From positions 1 to 57,727 of the forward strand of contig NZ_FOLQ01000026.1 of NCBI RefSeq assembly GCF_900112365.1: DNA of 57,727 nt, given 5' to 3'. The translations under genes were made by a program, and so were the position numbers. The notes under the pieces were generated by a model that was not told the origin of the DNA, made no database searches, and saw only the letters and a program-made list of their open reading frames with translations. This DNA is from Spirosoma endophyticum. Lineage in GTDB: Bacteria > Bacteroidota > Bacteroidia > Cytophagales > Spirosomataceae. Shown here piece after piece: positions 1-8,657 of this stretch. Numbering within the stretch: position 1 is the stretch's first letter; the number at the start of each line of letters is the position of its first letter.

Positions 1-1
1 T

Positions 2-313
2 GAGTATCCTAAAAAGCTGGCTTGCCATGCGGGCGTAGCTCCCTTTGAGCACTCTTCAGGCAGTAGTGTACGGGGCAAGACCCGCGTGAATCATCATGCC
101 CGAAAATCACTTAAAACGTTACTCCATATGGCAGCCATGTCGGCCCTACAGGTGAAAGGAGAGTTACAGGATTATTATCAACGTAAAGTCGCCGACGGTA
201 AAAATAAGATGTTGGTCATCAACGCATTACGAAATAAACTCATCCATCGGGTCTATGCAGTGGTCAAGCGAGGCAAAAAATATGACAAAACTTATGCCCT
301 CCCCCTTGCTTGA
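2..313 (+). CDS. IS110-family transposase, C-terminal fragment (5' end outside window)
   Basis: About 103 residues of an open frame enter from the left edge and stop at 311-313. The segment has the IS110 C-terminal (Transposase_20) look: a CHAGVAPFEHSSG stretch, a basic KTRVNHHARKSLKTLLHMAA stretch, then a helical basic tail ending in KTYALPLA. This domain follows the DEDD catalytic domain in IS110 transposases, so the element body lies to the left. IS110 elements often lack terminal inverted repeats, so I cannot place its right end; it should lie in 314-352. Only 39 bp separate its stop from the next ATG. An ATG at 86 is internal and not the true start. Confidence 0.85.
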   Translation, partial: EYPKKLACHAGVAPFEHSSGSSVRGKTRVNHHARKSLKTLLHMAAMSALQVKGELQDYYQRKVADGKNKMLVINALRNKLIHRVYAVVKRGKKYDKTYALPLA

Positions 314-352
314 TCCATAGAAATCGGCCCGGTCTCGCTCATTTTTTTGCCC

Positions 353-3300
353 ATGAACAAATTCATCCGCAGCATAATCACCTTCGCGCTCACGAACCGC
401 TTTGCCGTCTTTTTCGGTATTGCGCTGATCGTTGTCGGGGGCGTAGTCGCTTTTCTGAACACGCCCGTCGAGACATTCCCCGACGTAACGAACACAAACG
501 TGGTTGTCATCACGCAGTGGCCTGGTCGTTCGGCCGAAGAAGTCGAACGGTTCGTTACGTTACCCCTCGAAACGGAACTCAACTCGGTGCCGCGAAAGAG
601 CACCCTACGTTCCGTTTCGCTGTTTGGCCTATCGGTCGTAACCATGATTTTTGAGGATGGTGTCGACAATTTCACCGCCCAGACCAACGTAGCGAATCGC
701 CTGGCTGCCGTAGACCTGCCAAACGGCGTATCGGCCGAAGTAGAGCCGCCTTACGGTCCCACAGGCGAGATTTACCGCTTCACATTAGAAAGCAAAGACA
801 AGGACGTAACGGAACTGAAAACGATTCAGGACTGGGTAATCGAGCGGCAAATTAAAAGCGTGCCGGGCATTGCCGACGTCGTGAGTTTTGGCGGCAAAGT
901 CAAAACCATTGAAGTTAGCCTGAATCCAACGTTGCTGGCTAATTACGGTTTCACGGCTTTAGACGTCGATCAGGCGATTCAATCGAGTAATATCAATGTT
1001 GGCGGGGATGTCATCAAGCAGGGAAATCAGGCGCTTGTTGTGCGGGGTATCGGCCTGCTGACCAAGCCCGAGGACGTAGCCGGAATTATCATCGACAACG
1101 TCAATGGCGTGCCCATTAAAGTGCGTGACGTAGCAACGGTAAAGGAAAGCTTTCAGCCCCGATTGGGTATTGTCGGGCGCGACAAGCAGGACGACGTAGT
1201 AGAATGTATTGTGGTAATGCGCAAGGGCGAAAACCCCAACGATGTCATCCCGGCATTGAAAGCTAAAATTGATGAGTTAAACAATCAGATTCTGCCGAAA
1301 GACGTCAAAATCAAGACATTCTACGATCGTACTACGTTAAATAATTACACGTTACATACGGTTGGTGAGAACGTACTGACGGGGATATTTCTGGTTACGC
1401 TCATCCTGCTGATTTTCCTGGCCGACTGGCGTACTACACTCACGGTTGCCATTGTTATTCCGCTGGCCTTGTTGTTCGCTTTCATATGCCTTCGTCTGAA
1501 AGGTATGACGGCCAACCTGCTCAGTATCGGCGCATTGGATTTCGGGATTATCATCGACGGAGCTGTTGTAATGGTGGAGGGCTTATTTGTGATGCTGGCT
1601 CATCGAGCTCAACAAATGGGTATGACGAAGTTCAACAACCGCGCTAAACTGAGCTGGATTGTTCAGAATGCTACGGAATTGGGTAAATCCATTTTTACCT
1701 CAAAAATTATCATCATTACGGCTCTGCTGCCGATTTTTACCTTTCAGAAAGTAGAAGGCAAGCTATTCAGCCCACTGGCCTGGACCATTGGTTTTGCCTT
1801 AACGGGTTCGCTCATCGTCAGCCTTACGCTGATTCCGTTGCTGTGTAGCTTGCTGCTCAACAAGCAGGTACGTGAACGGCACAATCCGGTGGTAAATGGA
1901 CTGGAACGCGCCTATGTCCCCGCGCTGAACTGGGCGATTCGCCAGCCCGTTTCCATCATTTCCATTGCGTTGGGAGCGCTGGGCTTTTCGGTCTATCTCT
2001 TTCTGTTTCACATTGGGTCAGAATTTTTGCCGCAGTTGAATGAGGGCTCTATTTACGTGCGAGCCAGCCTGCCGTATTCAGTATCACTGGATGAGAGCTA
2101 TGCCTACACCCGCAAATTTCGGTCAATTTTTGAGGAGTTTCCAGAGGTACGGGGTGTCATTTCGCAGACGGGTCGTCCAAACGACGGCACTGATCCTACG
2201 GGATTCTTCAACAACGAGTTCTTTGTGGACCTTTATCCAAAAGAAGAATGGAAGCGCGACGTATCGAAAGACGAGCTAGTGGCGCAAATGCAGCAGAAGC
2301 TGGCTCGTTTTCGCGGGGTTTCCTTCAACTTTTCGCAACCCATTTCCGATAACGTAGAAGAAGCCGTGTCGGGTGTGAAAGGCTCGATGGCGATCAAAAT
2401 CATTGGTCAGGATCTGAACGTACTGGACAAAGAAGCGACAAAGGTGTTCAATGTCATGAAGACTGTGCCTGGCGTGAGCGATCTGGGCGTCTTCCGTAAC
2501 CTCGGCCAGCCGGAATTTCGCATTCAGCTCGATCCGCAGAAACTAGCGCTCTATAACGTGCCCACCGACGTAGCCCAATCGGTAATTGAAACCGCGATTG
2601 GCGGTAAAACCGTAACGCAGTTTTACGAGGGCGAACGTCATTTCGATATCAAAGTTCGTTACGATGAGCGGTTTCGGTATTCGCCCGAATTGATTGAGAA
2701 TCTGATGGTCCCAACGCGTTCCGGTAGCAAAATTCCACTCAAGGAGCTGGCTGACATTGGCACGCGGTCAGGACCCGCTTTTGTGTACCGCGAAAACAAT
2801 GCCCGCTTTATTGCCATCAAATTCTCGGTACGTGACCGCGACCTCGGCAGCACCATTGCCGACGCACAGAAACGGGTAGGGAATCAGGTGAAACTCCCCG
2901 ATGGCTTTCAAATGCGTTGGGCGGGTGAGTTCGAAAATCAGACGCGGGCCGAACGGCAGTTAGCGATTGTCGTGCCAATCAGTATCACGATCATCTTCCT
3001 GATTTTGCTCTTCACCTTCGGCAGTGCGCTCGATGCTACGTTGATTATCCTGAATGTACCGTTTGCACTCATTGGCGGGATGCTTGCTCTTTGGCTAACG
3101 GGTATCAATTTTAGCATATCGGCGGGCGTGGGTTTTATTTGTCTGTTTGGTGTATCGGTGCAGGATGGGGTCATCCTGATTAACCGATTCAAGGAAAACC
3201 TGCATAACAAACTGCCCATTAGCGAAGCCATTCGGGAAGGAGCCCTAACCCGGGTACGACCGGTTGTAATGACGGCCATGATGGCCTCCCTCGGTTTATT

Positions 3301-3499
3301 GCCAGCCGCTTTGTCAACGGGAATTGGCTCCGAAACACAGAAGCCACTGGCTATCGTCATGATTGGCGGCCTGATGACCTGTACGGTTCTGTCGCTGCTG
3401 ATTCTACCTGTTACGTACGAACTGATTCACAGTCGGCGTGCACGAAAAGAAATGGCGCGGCATGAGTCCAAGGCCGTTGAGTTACCGCATCATCCGTAA
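353..3499 (+). CDS. Heavy-metal efflux RND transporter, CzcA/CusA family
   Basis: Inner-membrane proton/metal antiporter subunit of about 1048 residues, normal full length for the family. It starts with TM1 and has a large periplasmic loop beginning PVETFPDVTN. TM4 carries the pattern D-x5-D-x6-E (DFGIIIDGAVVMVE, about residues 396-409), which matches the D402/D408/E415 trio of CzcA and marks the HME-RND branch. A second periplasmic loop and the C-terminal TM bundle are intact. I chose ATG 353 over an in-frame TTG at 347. Such pumps normally work with a membrane-fusion protein and an outer-membrane channel encoded next door; neither is present here. The gene directly follows the IS110 fragment, so its partners and native promoter may have been separated from it. 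The exported metal cannot be read from sequence. Confidence 0.93.
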   Translation: MNKFIRSIITFALTNRFAVFFGIALIVVGGVVAFLNTPVETFPDVTNTNVVVITQWPGRSAEEVERFVTLPLETELNSVPRKSTLRSVSLFGLSVVTMIFEDGVDNFTAQTNVANRLAAVDLPNGVSAEVEPPYGPTGEIYRFTLESKDKDVTELKTIQDWVIERQIKSVPGIADVVSFGGKVKTIEVSLNPTLLANYGFTALDVDQAIQSSNINVGGDVIKQGNQALVVRGIGLLTKPEDVAGIIIDNVNGVPIKVRDVATVKESFQPRLGIVGRDKQDDVVECIVVMRKGENPNDVIPALKAKIDELNNQILPKDVKIKTFYDRTTLNNYTLHTVGENVLTGIFLVTLILLIFLADWRTTLTVAIVIPLALLFAFICLRLKGMTANLLSIGALDFGIIIDGAVVMVEGLFVMLAHRAQQMGMTKFNNRAKLSWIVQNATELGKSIFTSKIIIITALLPIFTFQKVEGKLFSPLAWTIGFALTGSLIVSLTLIPLLCSLLLNKQVRERHNPVVNGLERAYVPALNWAIRQPVSIISIALGALGFSVYLFLFHIGSEFLPQLNEGSIYVRASLPYSVSLDESYAYTRKFRSIFEEFPEVRGVISQTGRPNDGTDPTGFFNNEFFVDLYPKEEWKRDVSKDELVAQMQQKLARFRGVSFNFSQPISDNVEEAVSGVKGSMAIKIIGQDLNVLDKEATKVFNVMKTVPGVSDLGVFRNLGQPEFRIQLDPQKLALYNVPTDVAQSVIETAIGGKTVTQFYEGERHFDIKVRYDERFRYSPELIENLMVPTRSGSKIPLKELADIGTRSGPAFVYRENNARFIAIKFSVRDRDLGSTIADAQKRVGNQVKLPDGFQMRWAGEFENQTRAERQLAIVVPISITIIFLILLFTFGSALDATLIILNVPFALIGGMLALWLTGINFSISAGVGFICLFGVSVQDGVILINRFKENLHNKLPISEAIREGALTRVRPVVMTAMMASLGLLPAALSTGIGSETQKPLAIVMIGGLMTCTVLSLLILPVTYELIHSRRARKEMARHESKAVELPHHP

Positions 3500-3504
3500 C
3501 AACC

Positions 3505-3536
3505 GAAGCGGTCAGGTTGACTAACCTGACCGCTTC
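3505..3536 (+). terminator. Perfect hairpin after the RND gene
   Basis: A 14-bp perfect stem (GAAGCGGTCAGGTT and its complement at 3523-3536) with a 4-nt GACT loop begins 5 bp after the RND stop. There is no strong T run, but its position between convergent genes (RND + and YxWVPGYW protein -) fits a bidirectional terminator. Confidence 0.65.
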
Positions 3537-3559
3537 TGATTTCCAATTGAGTTCTGTAC

Positions 3560-3865
3560 CTATCGCCAGTAACCCGGCACCCAAACATAGCCTCGTCGGC
3601 GGGTTGCCCAGTAACCGGGTACCCATACCGCTCGCGGTCGGGGAGGAGCTACCCAGTAACCGCCGTGCCAACGATAACTGTTGCGGTAGGGTCTCCATTC
3701 TTCGGCTACCCATCTGTGACGCGGAGAAGGGGCAGGCGGGTGGGCAATTACTACGTGCGGTCTGGGTACAACGAGTCGTTGTCGTACATACACCTGAGCA
3801 TTCGTATACGCAACTGAACCGATGAACAGACTAGCGAAAAGCAGACTTTTAAGGGCGGTTTTCAT
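3560..3865 (-). CDS. Small secreted YxWVPGYW-repeat protein
   Basis: A 101-residue protein with a clear signal peptide (MKTALKSLLFASLFIGSVAYTNAQ, cleaved near residue 24). The mature part is rich in Arg, Pro, Trp and Tyr and holds tandem motifs of the YxWVPGYW type: WVAEEWRPY, HGGYWVAPP, VWVPGYW and again YVWVPGYW at the C terminus. This resembles the short YXWGXW/BcpO-like repeat proteins common in Bacteroidota and Proteobacteria, whose function is not known. An overlapping frame on the same strand (3411-3713) is a shadow. It is convergent with the RND gene; I see no reason to link the two functionally. Confidence 0.8.
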   Translation of the reverse strand: MKTALKSLLFASLFIGSVAYTNAQVYVRQRLVVPRPHVVIAHPPAPSPRHRWVAEEWRPYRNSYRWHGGYWVAPPRPRAVWVPGYWATRRRGYVWVPGYWR

Positions 3866-4052
3866 AACGTTTTAGAGGTAAAGTTAAAACTGTTATTAGG
3901 TTGCCAATTGACATGCTGAGCATCCACGTCAGCATTGTATATAGAGTAACTATTCTATGCTGCTTAGAGTTAAAAACTGTCATTGAGTTTAAAGTAGAAA
4001 ACCTTAAACGTGAATGTTACAGTTCAACGTGTCATAGATTATGCCGAGCAGC

Positions 4053-4934
4053 TTATACTTTTTCCGTAACCTGCTTCTGATTCGCCCGCAACTCCTTCGT
4101 TGTTTTTCTGGAGCCGTCGTGACTCCAGCCGGGAGGGCCGAAAATATAGCCCAGCGCAGCCCGGAATGAGTTTGCCCGGCGAACGTCCTGCCCAATAGCG
4201 ATCCACTCATGAAAAGCAATACGTACTGGATTGTGGGAGCCAACATTTGTGGTTAATCCGTAGGTCGGACGATTGCGTTCCAGCTCGAAAGTGCCGAATA
4301 GTCGATCCCAGATGATAAGTACGCCCGCGTGATTTTTGTCTAAATAATTCAGATCAGAACCGTGATGTACCCGATGATGTGACGGTGTGTTGAAAATATA
4401 CTCAATCGGTGCCGGAAACTTATAGATGTGTTCGGTATGTATCCAGAATTGATATAACAAACTGATAGCCTGCATGGTCATGACGGCAACCGGCGAAAAC
4501 CCGATCAGGGGTAACCAGATCCAGAAAATAAATGCCCCGGAGATATTGCCTGTCCATGTCTGACGAAGCGCTGTACCCAGGTTGTATTTCATGGATGAAT
4601 GGTGCACTACGTGCGAGGCCCAGAAGTAGCGGCTGCTGTGACTAATTCGATGGAACCAGTAGTAGCTTAAATCGTCGGCAAAAAACAGAATAACCCATGT
4701 CCACCACTGGGTCATATCGGCGGTGAAAAGCCGAAATTGGTAAACCAGCGAATACGTACCCAATACGATAGCTTTCCCGACAACTCCGACAAGTACGTTG
4801 CCAATCCCCATCGCCAAACTGCTGGCCGTGTCTTTGGCGTCGTAGTAATCTTTTTGCTGAATCGCTGTGACAATAACCTCTGCAATTAGCAGAATGACAA
4901 AGCCGGGAATAGCATACTGAATCAGATCTCTCAT
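4053..4934 (-). CDS. Sterol desaturase / fatty acid hydroxylase family membrane protein
   Basis: A 293-residue membrane di-iron enzyme of the ERG3/FA-hydroxylase superfamily. Hydrophobic helices occur near residues 5-20 and 45-95. The histidine clusters expected for di-iron ligation are HRISH, HVVHHSS, HTEH and HHRVHH, in the usual order. Family members hydroxylate or desaturate lipids using O2; the substrate here is unknown. The gene lies downstream of rho on the same strand, separated by a palindrome at 4970-5055, so it is probably not a simple read-through partner. The gap at its left (3866-4052) holds only a weak 7-bp inverted repeat at 3913-3935. Confidence 0.88.
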   Translation of the reverse strand: MRDLIQYAIPGFVILLIAEVIVTAIQQKDYYDAKDTASSLAMGIGNVLVGVVGKAIVLGTYSLVYQFRLFTADMTQWWTWVILFFADDLSYYWFHRISHSSRYFWASHVVHHSSMKYNLGTALRQTWTGNISGAFIFWIWLPLIGFSPVAVMTMQAISLLYQFWIHTEHIYKFPAPIEYIFNTPSHHRVHHGSDLNYLDKNHAGVLIIWDRLFGTFELERNRPTYGLTTNVGSHNPVRIAFHEWIAIGQDVRRANSFRAALGYIFGPPGWSHDGSRKTTKELRANQKQVTEKV

Positions 4935-4969
4935 AGTTTTTCTGATTTTTGTGCAAATTAATACCTTTT

Positions 4970-5055
4970 AAACGCAGAGCGCACAAAGAATTATACAAGG
5001 CCACAGGTTTTACGTCTCTGTGGACACTGCGTAATCCTTTGTGCGCTCTGTGTTT
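4970..5055. repeat. Inverted repeat, 18/19 bp arms, between rho and the hydroxylase gene
   Basis: Arms at 4970-4988 and 5037-5055 (AAACGCAGAGCGCACAAAG against its near-complement) match 18 of 19. A second, inner stem CCACAG/CTGTGG lies in the loop. It fills almost the whole gap between the rho stop and the next gene. It may act as a rho-gene terminator or be a dispersed palindromic repeat. Confidence 0.7.
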
Positions 5056-5068
5056 AACTATATGAATT

Positions 5069-7255
5069 CTACCGATTCATCGAAATCAGGAACTCTTCAT
5101 TGCTACGTGTCCCTTTCATATGGCCAAGCAGAAAGTCCATGCTTTCCATCGGATTCATATCCGACATATGCTTGCGTAGAATCCAGACGCGTTGCAGGGT
5201 TTCCTTGTCTAACAGCAGATCTTCGCGCCGTGTACCCGATGCCATAACATCGATGGCCGGATAAACCCGCTTGTTCGCCAGCTTACGGTCGAGTTGAAGT
5301 TCCATGTTGCCGGTACCTTTGAATTCTTCAAAGATTACCTCATCCATTTTCGAACCCGTGTCGATCAGGGCGGTAGCGATAATGGTCAGCGAACCACCAT
5401 TCTCCACGTTCCGGGCTGCGCCAAAAAAGCGTTTGGGGCGGTGAAGGGCGTTTGCGTCCACACCACCTGACAAGATCTTGCCCGACGATGGTACGACCGT
5501 ATTGTAAGCCCGCGCCAGACGTGTAATGGAATCCAACAGAATCACTACGTCGTGACCGCATTCAACCATTCGCTTTGCTTTTTCGAGAACCATGCTCGAC
5601 ACCTTCACGTGCCGGTCCGCCTGCTCATCGAATGTTGATGAGATTACTTCAGCATTGACGCTACGGGCCATATCGGTCACCTCTTCCGGACGTTCGTCAA
5701 TCAGCAACACGATCAGGTACACCTCCGGATGATTCTTCGTGATGGCGTTGGCAATCTCTTTCAGTAAGACGGTCTTACCGGTTTTTGGCTGGGCAACGAT
5801 CATACCGCGTTGTCCTTTGCCAATAGGGGCAAACAAATCCAGTACGCGCGACGAGTAATTATCGGGGCGGTTGCTCAGATGAAGTTGCTCTTCAGGGAAA
5901 AGAGGAGTGAGGTATTCGAACGGAATCCGATCCCGGATTTCTTCGGTTGTTTTACCATTTACAGTCGAAACACGTAGCAGCGCAAAATATTTTTCACCTT
6001 CCTTGGGTGGACGGATAGCACCCCGCACGGTATCGCCTGTTTTCAGGCCGAACAGTTTAATTTGTGAAGGCGATACATAAATATCGTCCGGGCTGGCTAA
6101 ATAGTTGTAATCAGCTGATCGAAGGAAGCCATAACCACCATCCTGCATAATTTCCAGAACACCTTCATTGTCAATGATACCATCGAACTCACGAATGTGT
6201 TGATTATACTGGCGACGGATGCGGTTTTGATATTCCTGCGCTTCCCGAGCCGCTGGTTGCTGAGGTTGAGCTGGTTGCTCAGATTGCTCAGTTTCGGGCT
6301 GGGGTTGCTGAGTTCTCTGTGTTTCGGCTGGTGAACTAACAGCTTCAACCTCCGAATTGACAACAGAAACCGGCGTTTCACCCGAAGACTGCATATTAGC
6401 TGCGTTGTCTTCCGTTACAACTGTTGGCGTCATGAACTCCTCATCAGCTTGGCCGCCGTAGTTTAGCCCTGTTTCGTCGGTTACTATGCGTTGGGTACGC
6501 GGCCGTTGATCACGTCGTTGGGCGTTATCACGCTGACCTGAACTTGCCTCACGGTTAGTGTCTAAACGTTGCCGATTATTGTCCGGCCGAGCGTTCACAT
6601 CGCGTGATCCTGATTGAGTATTTTCGGGCCGTTGTATCCGTTGCCGGTTATTATCTGGCCGAGCGTTCACATCGCGTGGCCCGGATGGGTTTCCATTCGT
6701 ACGATTTCGGTCGTTACGTGGATTCCCGGATTGGAATGGCCGTTCCGGACGATCTGTTGCGGGTAAGTTACTACCATTGCGGTTAGGCCGATTCTCCGCA
6801 CCATTCTGGGCTGGTTGGCTTGCTTCGCTTGGGCGCTCTTCTGGAGCTGTGGTGGGTTCCGTTATGACCGGTGCAGACGTATTTTCAGTCACCTCAGGGA
6901 CTGCTGCGGCTGGCTGCTCAGGACTAACGGCTGCGTCGGTAGCTGCAACCTCCCGGCGAACACGCTGCCGAGGCTTGGCTGTATCTGGCGCAGCGACTAC
7001 AGTTTCCACGGGTAGACTCATTTGCGCTGGATCAGACGTAGCAGCCGGTTTTATCCGACGACCACGCTTGGGCGCTTCATCAACAGCCGCGGTTGCCTCG
7101 GGTATTTCGGGCCCGGGTTTCTCAGACTGTTGTTTTATAATTTCATAAACAAGTTTTTCTTTCGTGAATTTGGCAATGTTGCGGATGCCAAATTGCTCGG
7201 CAATGGGGTGAAGCTCCGAGAGAAGCTTCATATCTAATTCTTCTTTCTTAAACAT
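5069..7255 (-). CDS. rho: Transcription termination factor Rho with large N-terminal insertion
   Basis: Hexameric RNA-dependent ATPase that ends transcription. 728 residues against about 420 in E. coli. Order: Rho_N helical domain (residues about 9-45, LSELHPIAEQFGIRNIAKF); a disordered insertion of about 300 residues rich in Q, N, R, P and E with a repeated RDVNARPDNNRQR unit; the cold-shock-like RNA-binding domain (EIMQDGGYGFLRS to LLRVSTVNGK); and the RecA-type motor with P-loop AQPKTGKT near residue 490, Walker B VVILLDSITRLARAYN, and R-loop ELQLDRKLANKRVYP. Long low-complexity insertions at this place are typical of Bacteroidota Rho. The gene has a roughly 375-nt leader with a strong promoter at 7638-7668. 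The start could also be the Met at residue 9. Confidence 0.97.
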   Translation of the reverse strand: MFKKEELDMKLLSELHPIAEQFGIRNIAKFTKEKLVYEIIKQQSEKPGPEIPEATAAVDEAPKRGRRIKPAATSDPAQMSLPVETVVAAPDTAKPRQRVRREVAATDAAVSPEQPAAAVPEVTENTSAPVITEPTTAPEERPSEASQPAQNGAENRPNRNGSNLPATDRPERPFQSGNPRNDRNRTNGNPSGPRDVNARPDNNRQRIQRPENTQSGSRDVNARPDNNRQRLDTNREASSGQRDNAQRRDQRPRTQRIVTDETGLNYGGQADEEFMTPTVVTEDNAANMQSSGETPVSVVNSEVEAVSSPAETQRTQQPQPETEQSEQPAQPQQPAAREAQEYQNRIRRQYNQHIREFDGIIDNEGVLEIMQDGGYGFLRSADYNYLASPDDIYVSPSQIKLFGLKTGDTVRGAIRPPKEGEKYFALLRVSTVNGKTTEEIRDRIPFEYLTPLFPEEQLHLSNRPDNYSSRVLDLFAPIGKGQRGMIVAQPKTGKTVLLKEIANAITKNHPEVYLIVLLIDERPEEVTDMARSVNAEVISSTFDEQADRHVKVSSMVLEKAKRMVECGHDVVILLDSITRLARAYNTVVPSSGKILSGGVDANALHRPKRFFGAARNVENGGSLTIIATALIDTGSKMDEVIFEEFKGTGNMELQLDRKLANKRVYPAIDVMASGTRREDLLLDKETLQRVWILRKHMSDMNPMESMDFLLGHMKGTRSNEEFLISMNR

Positions 7256-7637
7256 ACAGGTCAGGTTAGCAATAAACCTTGAAAGGACCGCTGGAGCGGC
7301 AAGGATGGAAATTGGGGATTGTTGAAATATGAAACAGCCAGTTTGACAGGCAGGCTATCAGGCCATAATATAGGCTCGTGGGGCTTTATGATTGATAAAT
7401 CAAAGTAACCTCAACTAATTCAAGTAATTACGTGATGAAAATAAAACTATACTATAAACTGGGATGATTTACCTGATCCAAACACAAAGGTCTGGTGGGG
7501 CCAGACACGGTGGTTATCAAAACGTTTGGAAAACTGCGGTGCGACGTTTTGTTGGTTCGCCGTTGCGACGGTTTGCCGTAATAGATACAGGCTGTTGCTT
7601 TGATGAAAGAACTACCTGTCGACCGGATTGATAGTGA
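7256..7637 (-). promoter_or_regulatory. Long structured 5' leader of rho
   Basis: No convincing gene lies here; a 62-residue frame at 7452-7640 starts inside the promoter. On the minus strand the leader contains an 8-bp inverted repeat CAAAACGT/ACGTTTTG spanning about 7517-7550, a perfect 6-bp hairpin GTCTGG/CCAGAC (7490-7506, 5-nt loop), and cytosine-rich, G-poor stretches near the rho start (such as CCCCAATTTCCATCC). Long leaders where Rho terminates its own transcription are known for E. coli rho; the same is an inference here. Confidence 0.45.
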
Positions 7638-7668
7638 CAAAGGTAGTAGTTTGATCTGGTTTTGTCAA
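7638..7668 (-). promoter_or_regulatory. Predicted Bacteroidota sigma-A promoter for rho
   Basis: Read on the minus strand: TTG (7666-7668), a 20-nt spacer, then TACCTTTG (7638-7645). This is an exact match to the TTG-N19-21-TAnnTTTG promoter of the phylum. Transcription would start near 7630 and run into rho. Confidence 0.65.
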
Positions 7669-7862
7669 TAGAACGTTATTCCCTAATAAATGTTTCCAGT
7701 TCTGAAATAAAATAATGGAAACAAGAAAAAGGTCGCTTTGATGACAGCTATTCTGGTCTTTTGCTATTTGTCGATCCAAATAGGGACAATTGCGTCGTTA
7801 AAAAACCTTAAAACACTAGGTGAGTATAAATTTTGCCTTTAAACCAACGTTCACTCTTTCGT
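7669..7862. other. Spacer between the divergent rho promoter and coaX
   Basis: AT-rich spacer with no open frame worth calling. No exact plus-strand TTG-N20-TAnnTTTG promoter for coaX is visible; the nearest -7-like string is TCGCTTTG near 7732, without a well-placed TTG. Confidence 0.4.
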
Positions 7863-8657
7863 ATGGGAATAAATAGGAGCCCTACCCAACTGCCAACTAC
7901 ACTGAATCTGGTTGTAGACTGGGGTAATTCTAGTCTGAAAACAGGTTGGTTCGATGGCCCAATGTTAATTGAAACCGGTCGGTATGGATCGCCGGATGAA
8001 TTGGCAGGCGATCTTGAAAGTCGTTCAGTGGGCCACATGCTGGTGTCATCAACCAGTCGGCCTGCTGATGAGATCCGTACTCAATTACTAGGTTTAAAAA
8101 CCAATTTTTGGTTGTTGGATAGCCAAACAGCGGTGCCTATACGTAAAGCCTATGATACGCCCACCACGCTTGGAACTGACCGAATTGCGGCCGCAACAGG
8201 TGCGGTAAGCTTATTTCCAGGACAAGATTGTTTGGTACTTGATTTGGGTACGTGTCTGACAGCTGACTTCGTCGATCAGGATGCCGTCTTCCAGGGCGGG
8301 CTAATTTCGCCGGGCTTACGCATGCGTTTCCGAGCTATGCATGAACAAACGGCCCGACTGCCGTTGGTTGATATGGCCAGTGAGTGGCCTGGGCTGACCG
8401 CGAGGAATACGAAGCAGGCCATGCAGAGTGGCGCAATGAATGGCCTGCTGTTTGAGATACATGGCATCATTGCCATGTATCGTCAGCAAAGGCCGGGTAT
8501 TGTGGTGCTGGTATGTGGTGGTGATGCGGCTTCCTTTGAAAGTCGTCTTAAACAGCCGATATTTGCAGTGCCTGAATTGGTGCTGATTGGATTGAATCGA
8601 ATTTTACGCTATAATGTTGAAAATATACAAGCGAATACGCCAGACGTTAACGCATAG
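7863..8657 (+). CDS. coaX: Type III pantothenate kinase
   Basis: Catalyses the first step of coenzyme A synthesis, ATP-dependent phosphorylation of pantothenate, in the cytoplasm. 264 residues, close to the family's usual 250-260. Visible ASKHA-fold motifs: VVDWGNSSLK near the N terminus (phosphate loop, DxGNS), LGTDRIAAATGA in the middle and LDLGTCLTADFV (second phosphate motif), then GGLISPGLRMR. I prefer ATG 7863 to a TTG at 7833, since the family begins just ahead of the DxGNS strand. The last 44 bp overlap the next gene, which suggests translational coupling. The window also holds coaBC, the later steps of the same pathway. Confidence 0.93.
   Translation: MGINRSPTQLPTTLNLVVDWGNSSLKTGWFDGPMLIETGRYGSPDELAGDLESRSVGHMLVSSTSRPADEIRTQLLGLKTNFWLLDSQTAVPIRKAYDTPTTLGTDRIAAATGAVSLFPGQDCLVLDLGTCLTADFVDQDAVFQGGLISPGLRMRFRAMHEQTARLPLVDMASEWPGLTARNTKQAMQSGAMNGLLFEIHGIIAMYRQQRPGIVVLVCGGDAASFESRLKQPIFAVPELVLIGLNRILRYNVENIQANTPDVNA

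Noticed and set aside
3411..3713. 100-residue minus frame across the RND 3' end
   Set aside because: It overlaps the RND gene and the YxWVPGYW protein in other frames and has no signal or domain.
7452..7640. 62-residue minus frame in the rho leader
   Set aside because: Its first codon lies inside the predicted promoter, so it would not be on the transcript; composition is not protein-like.
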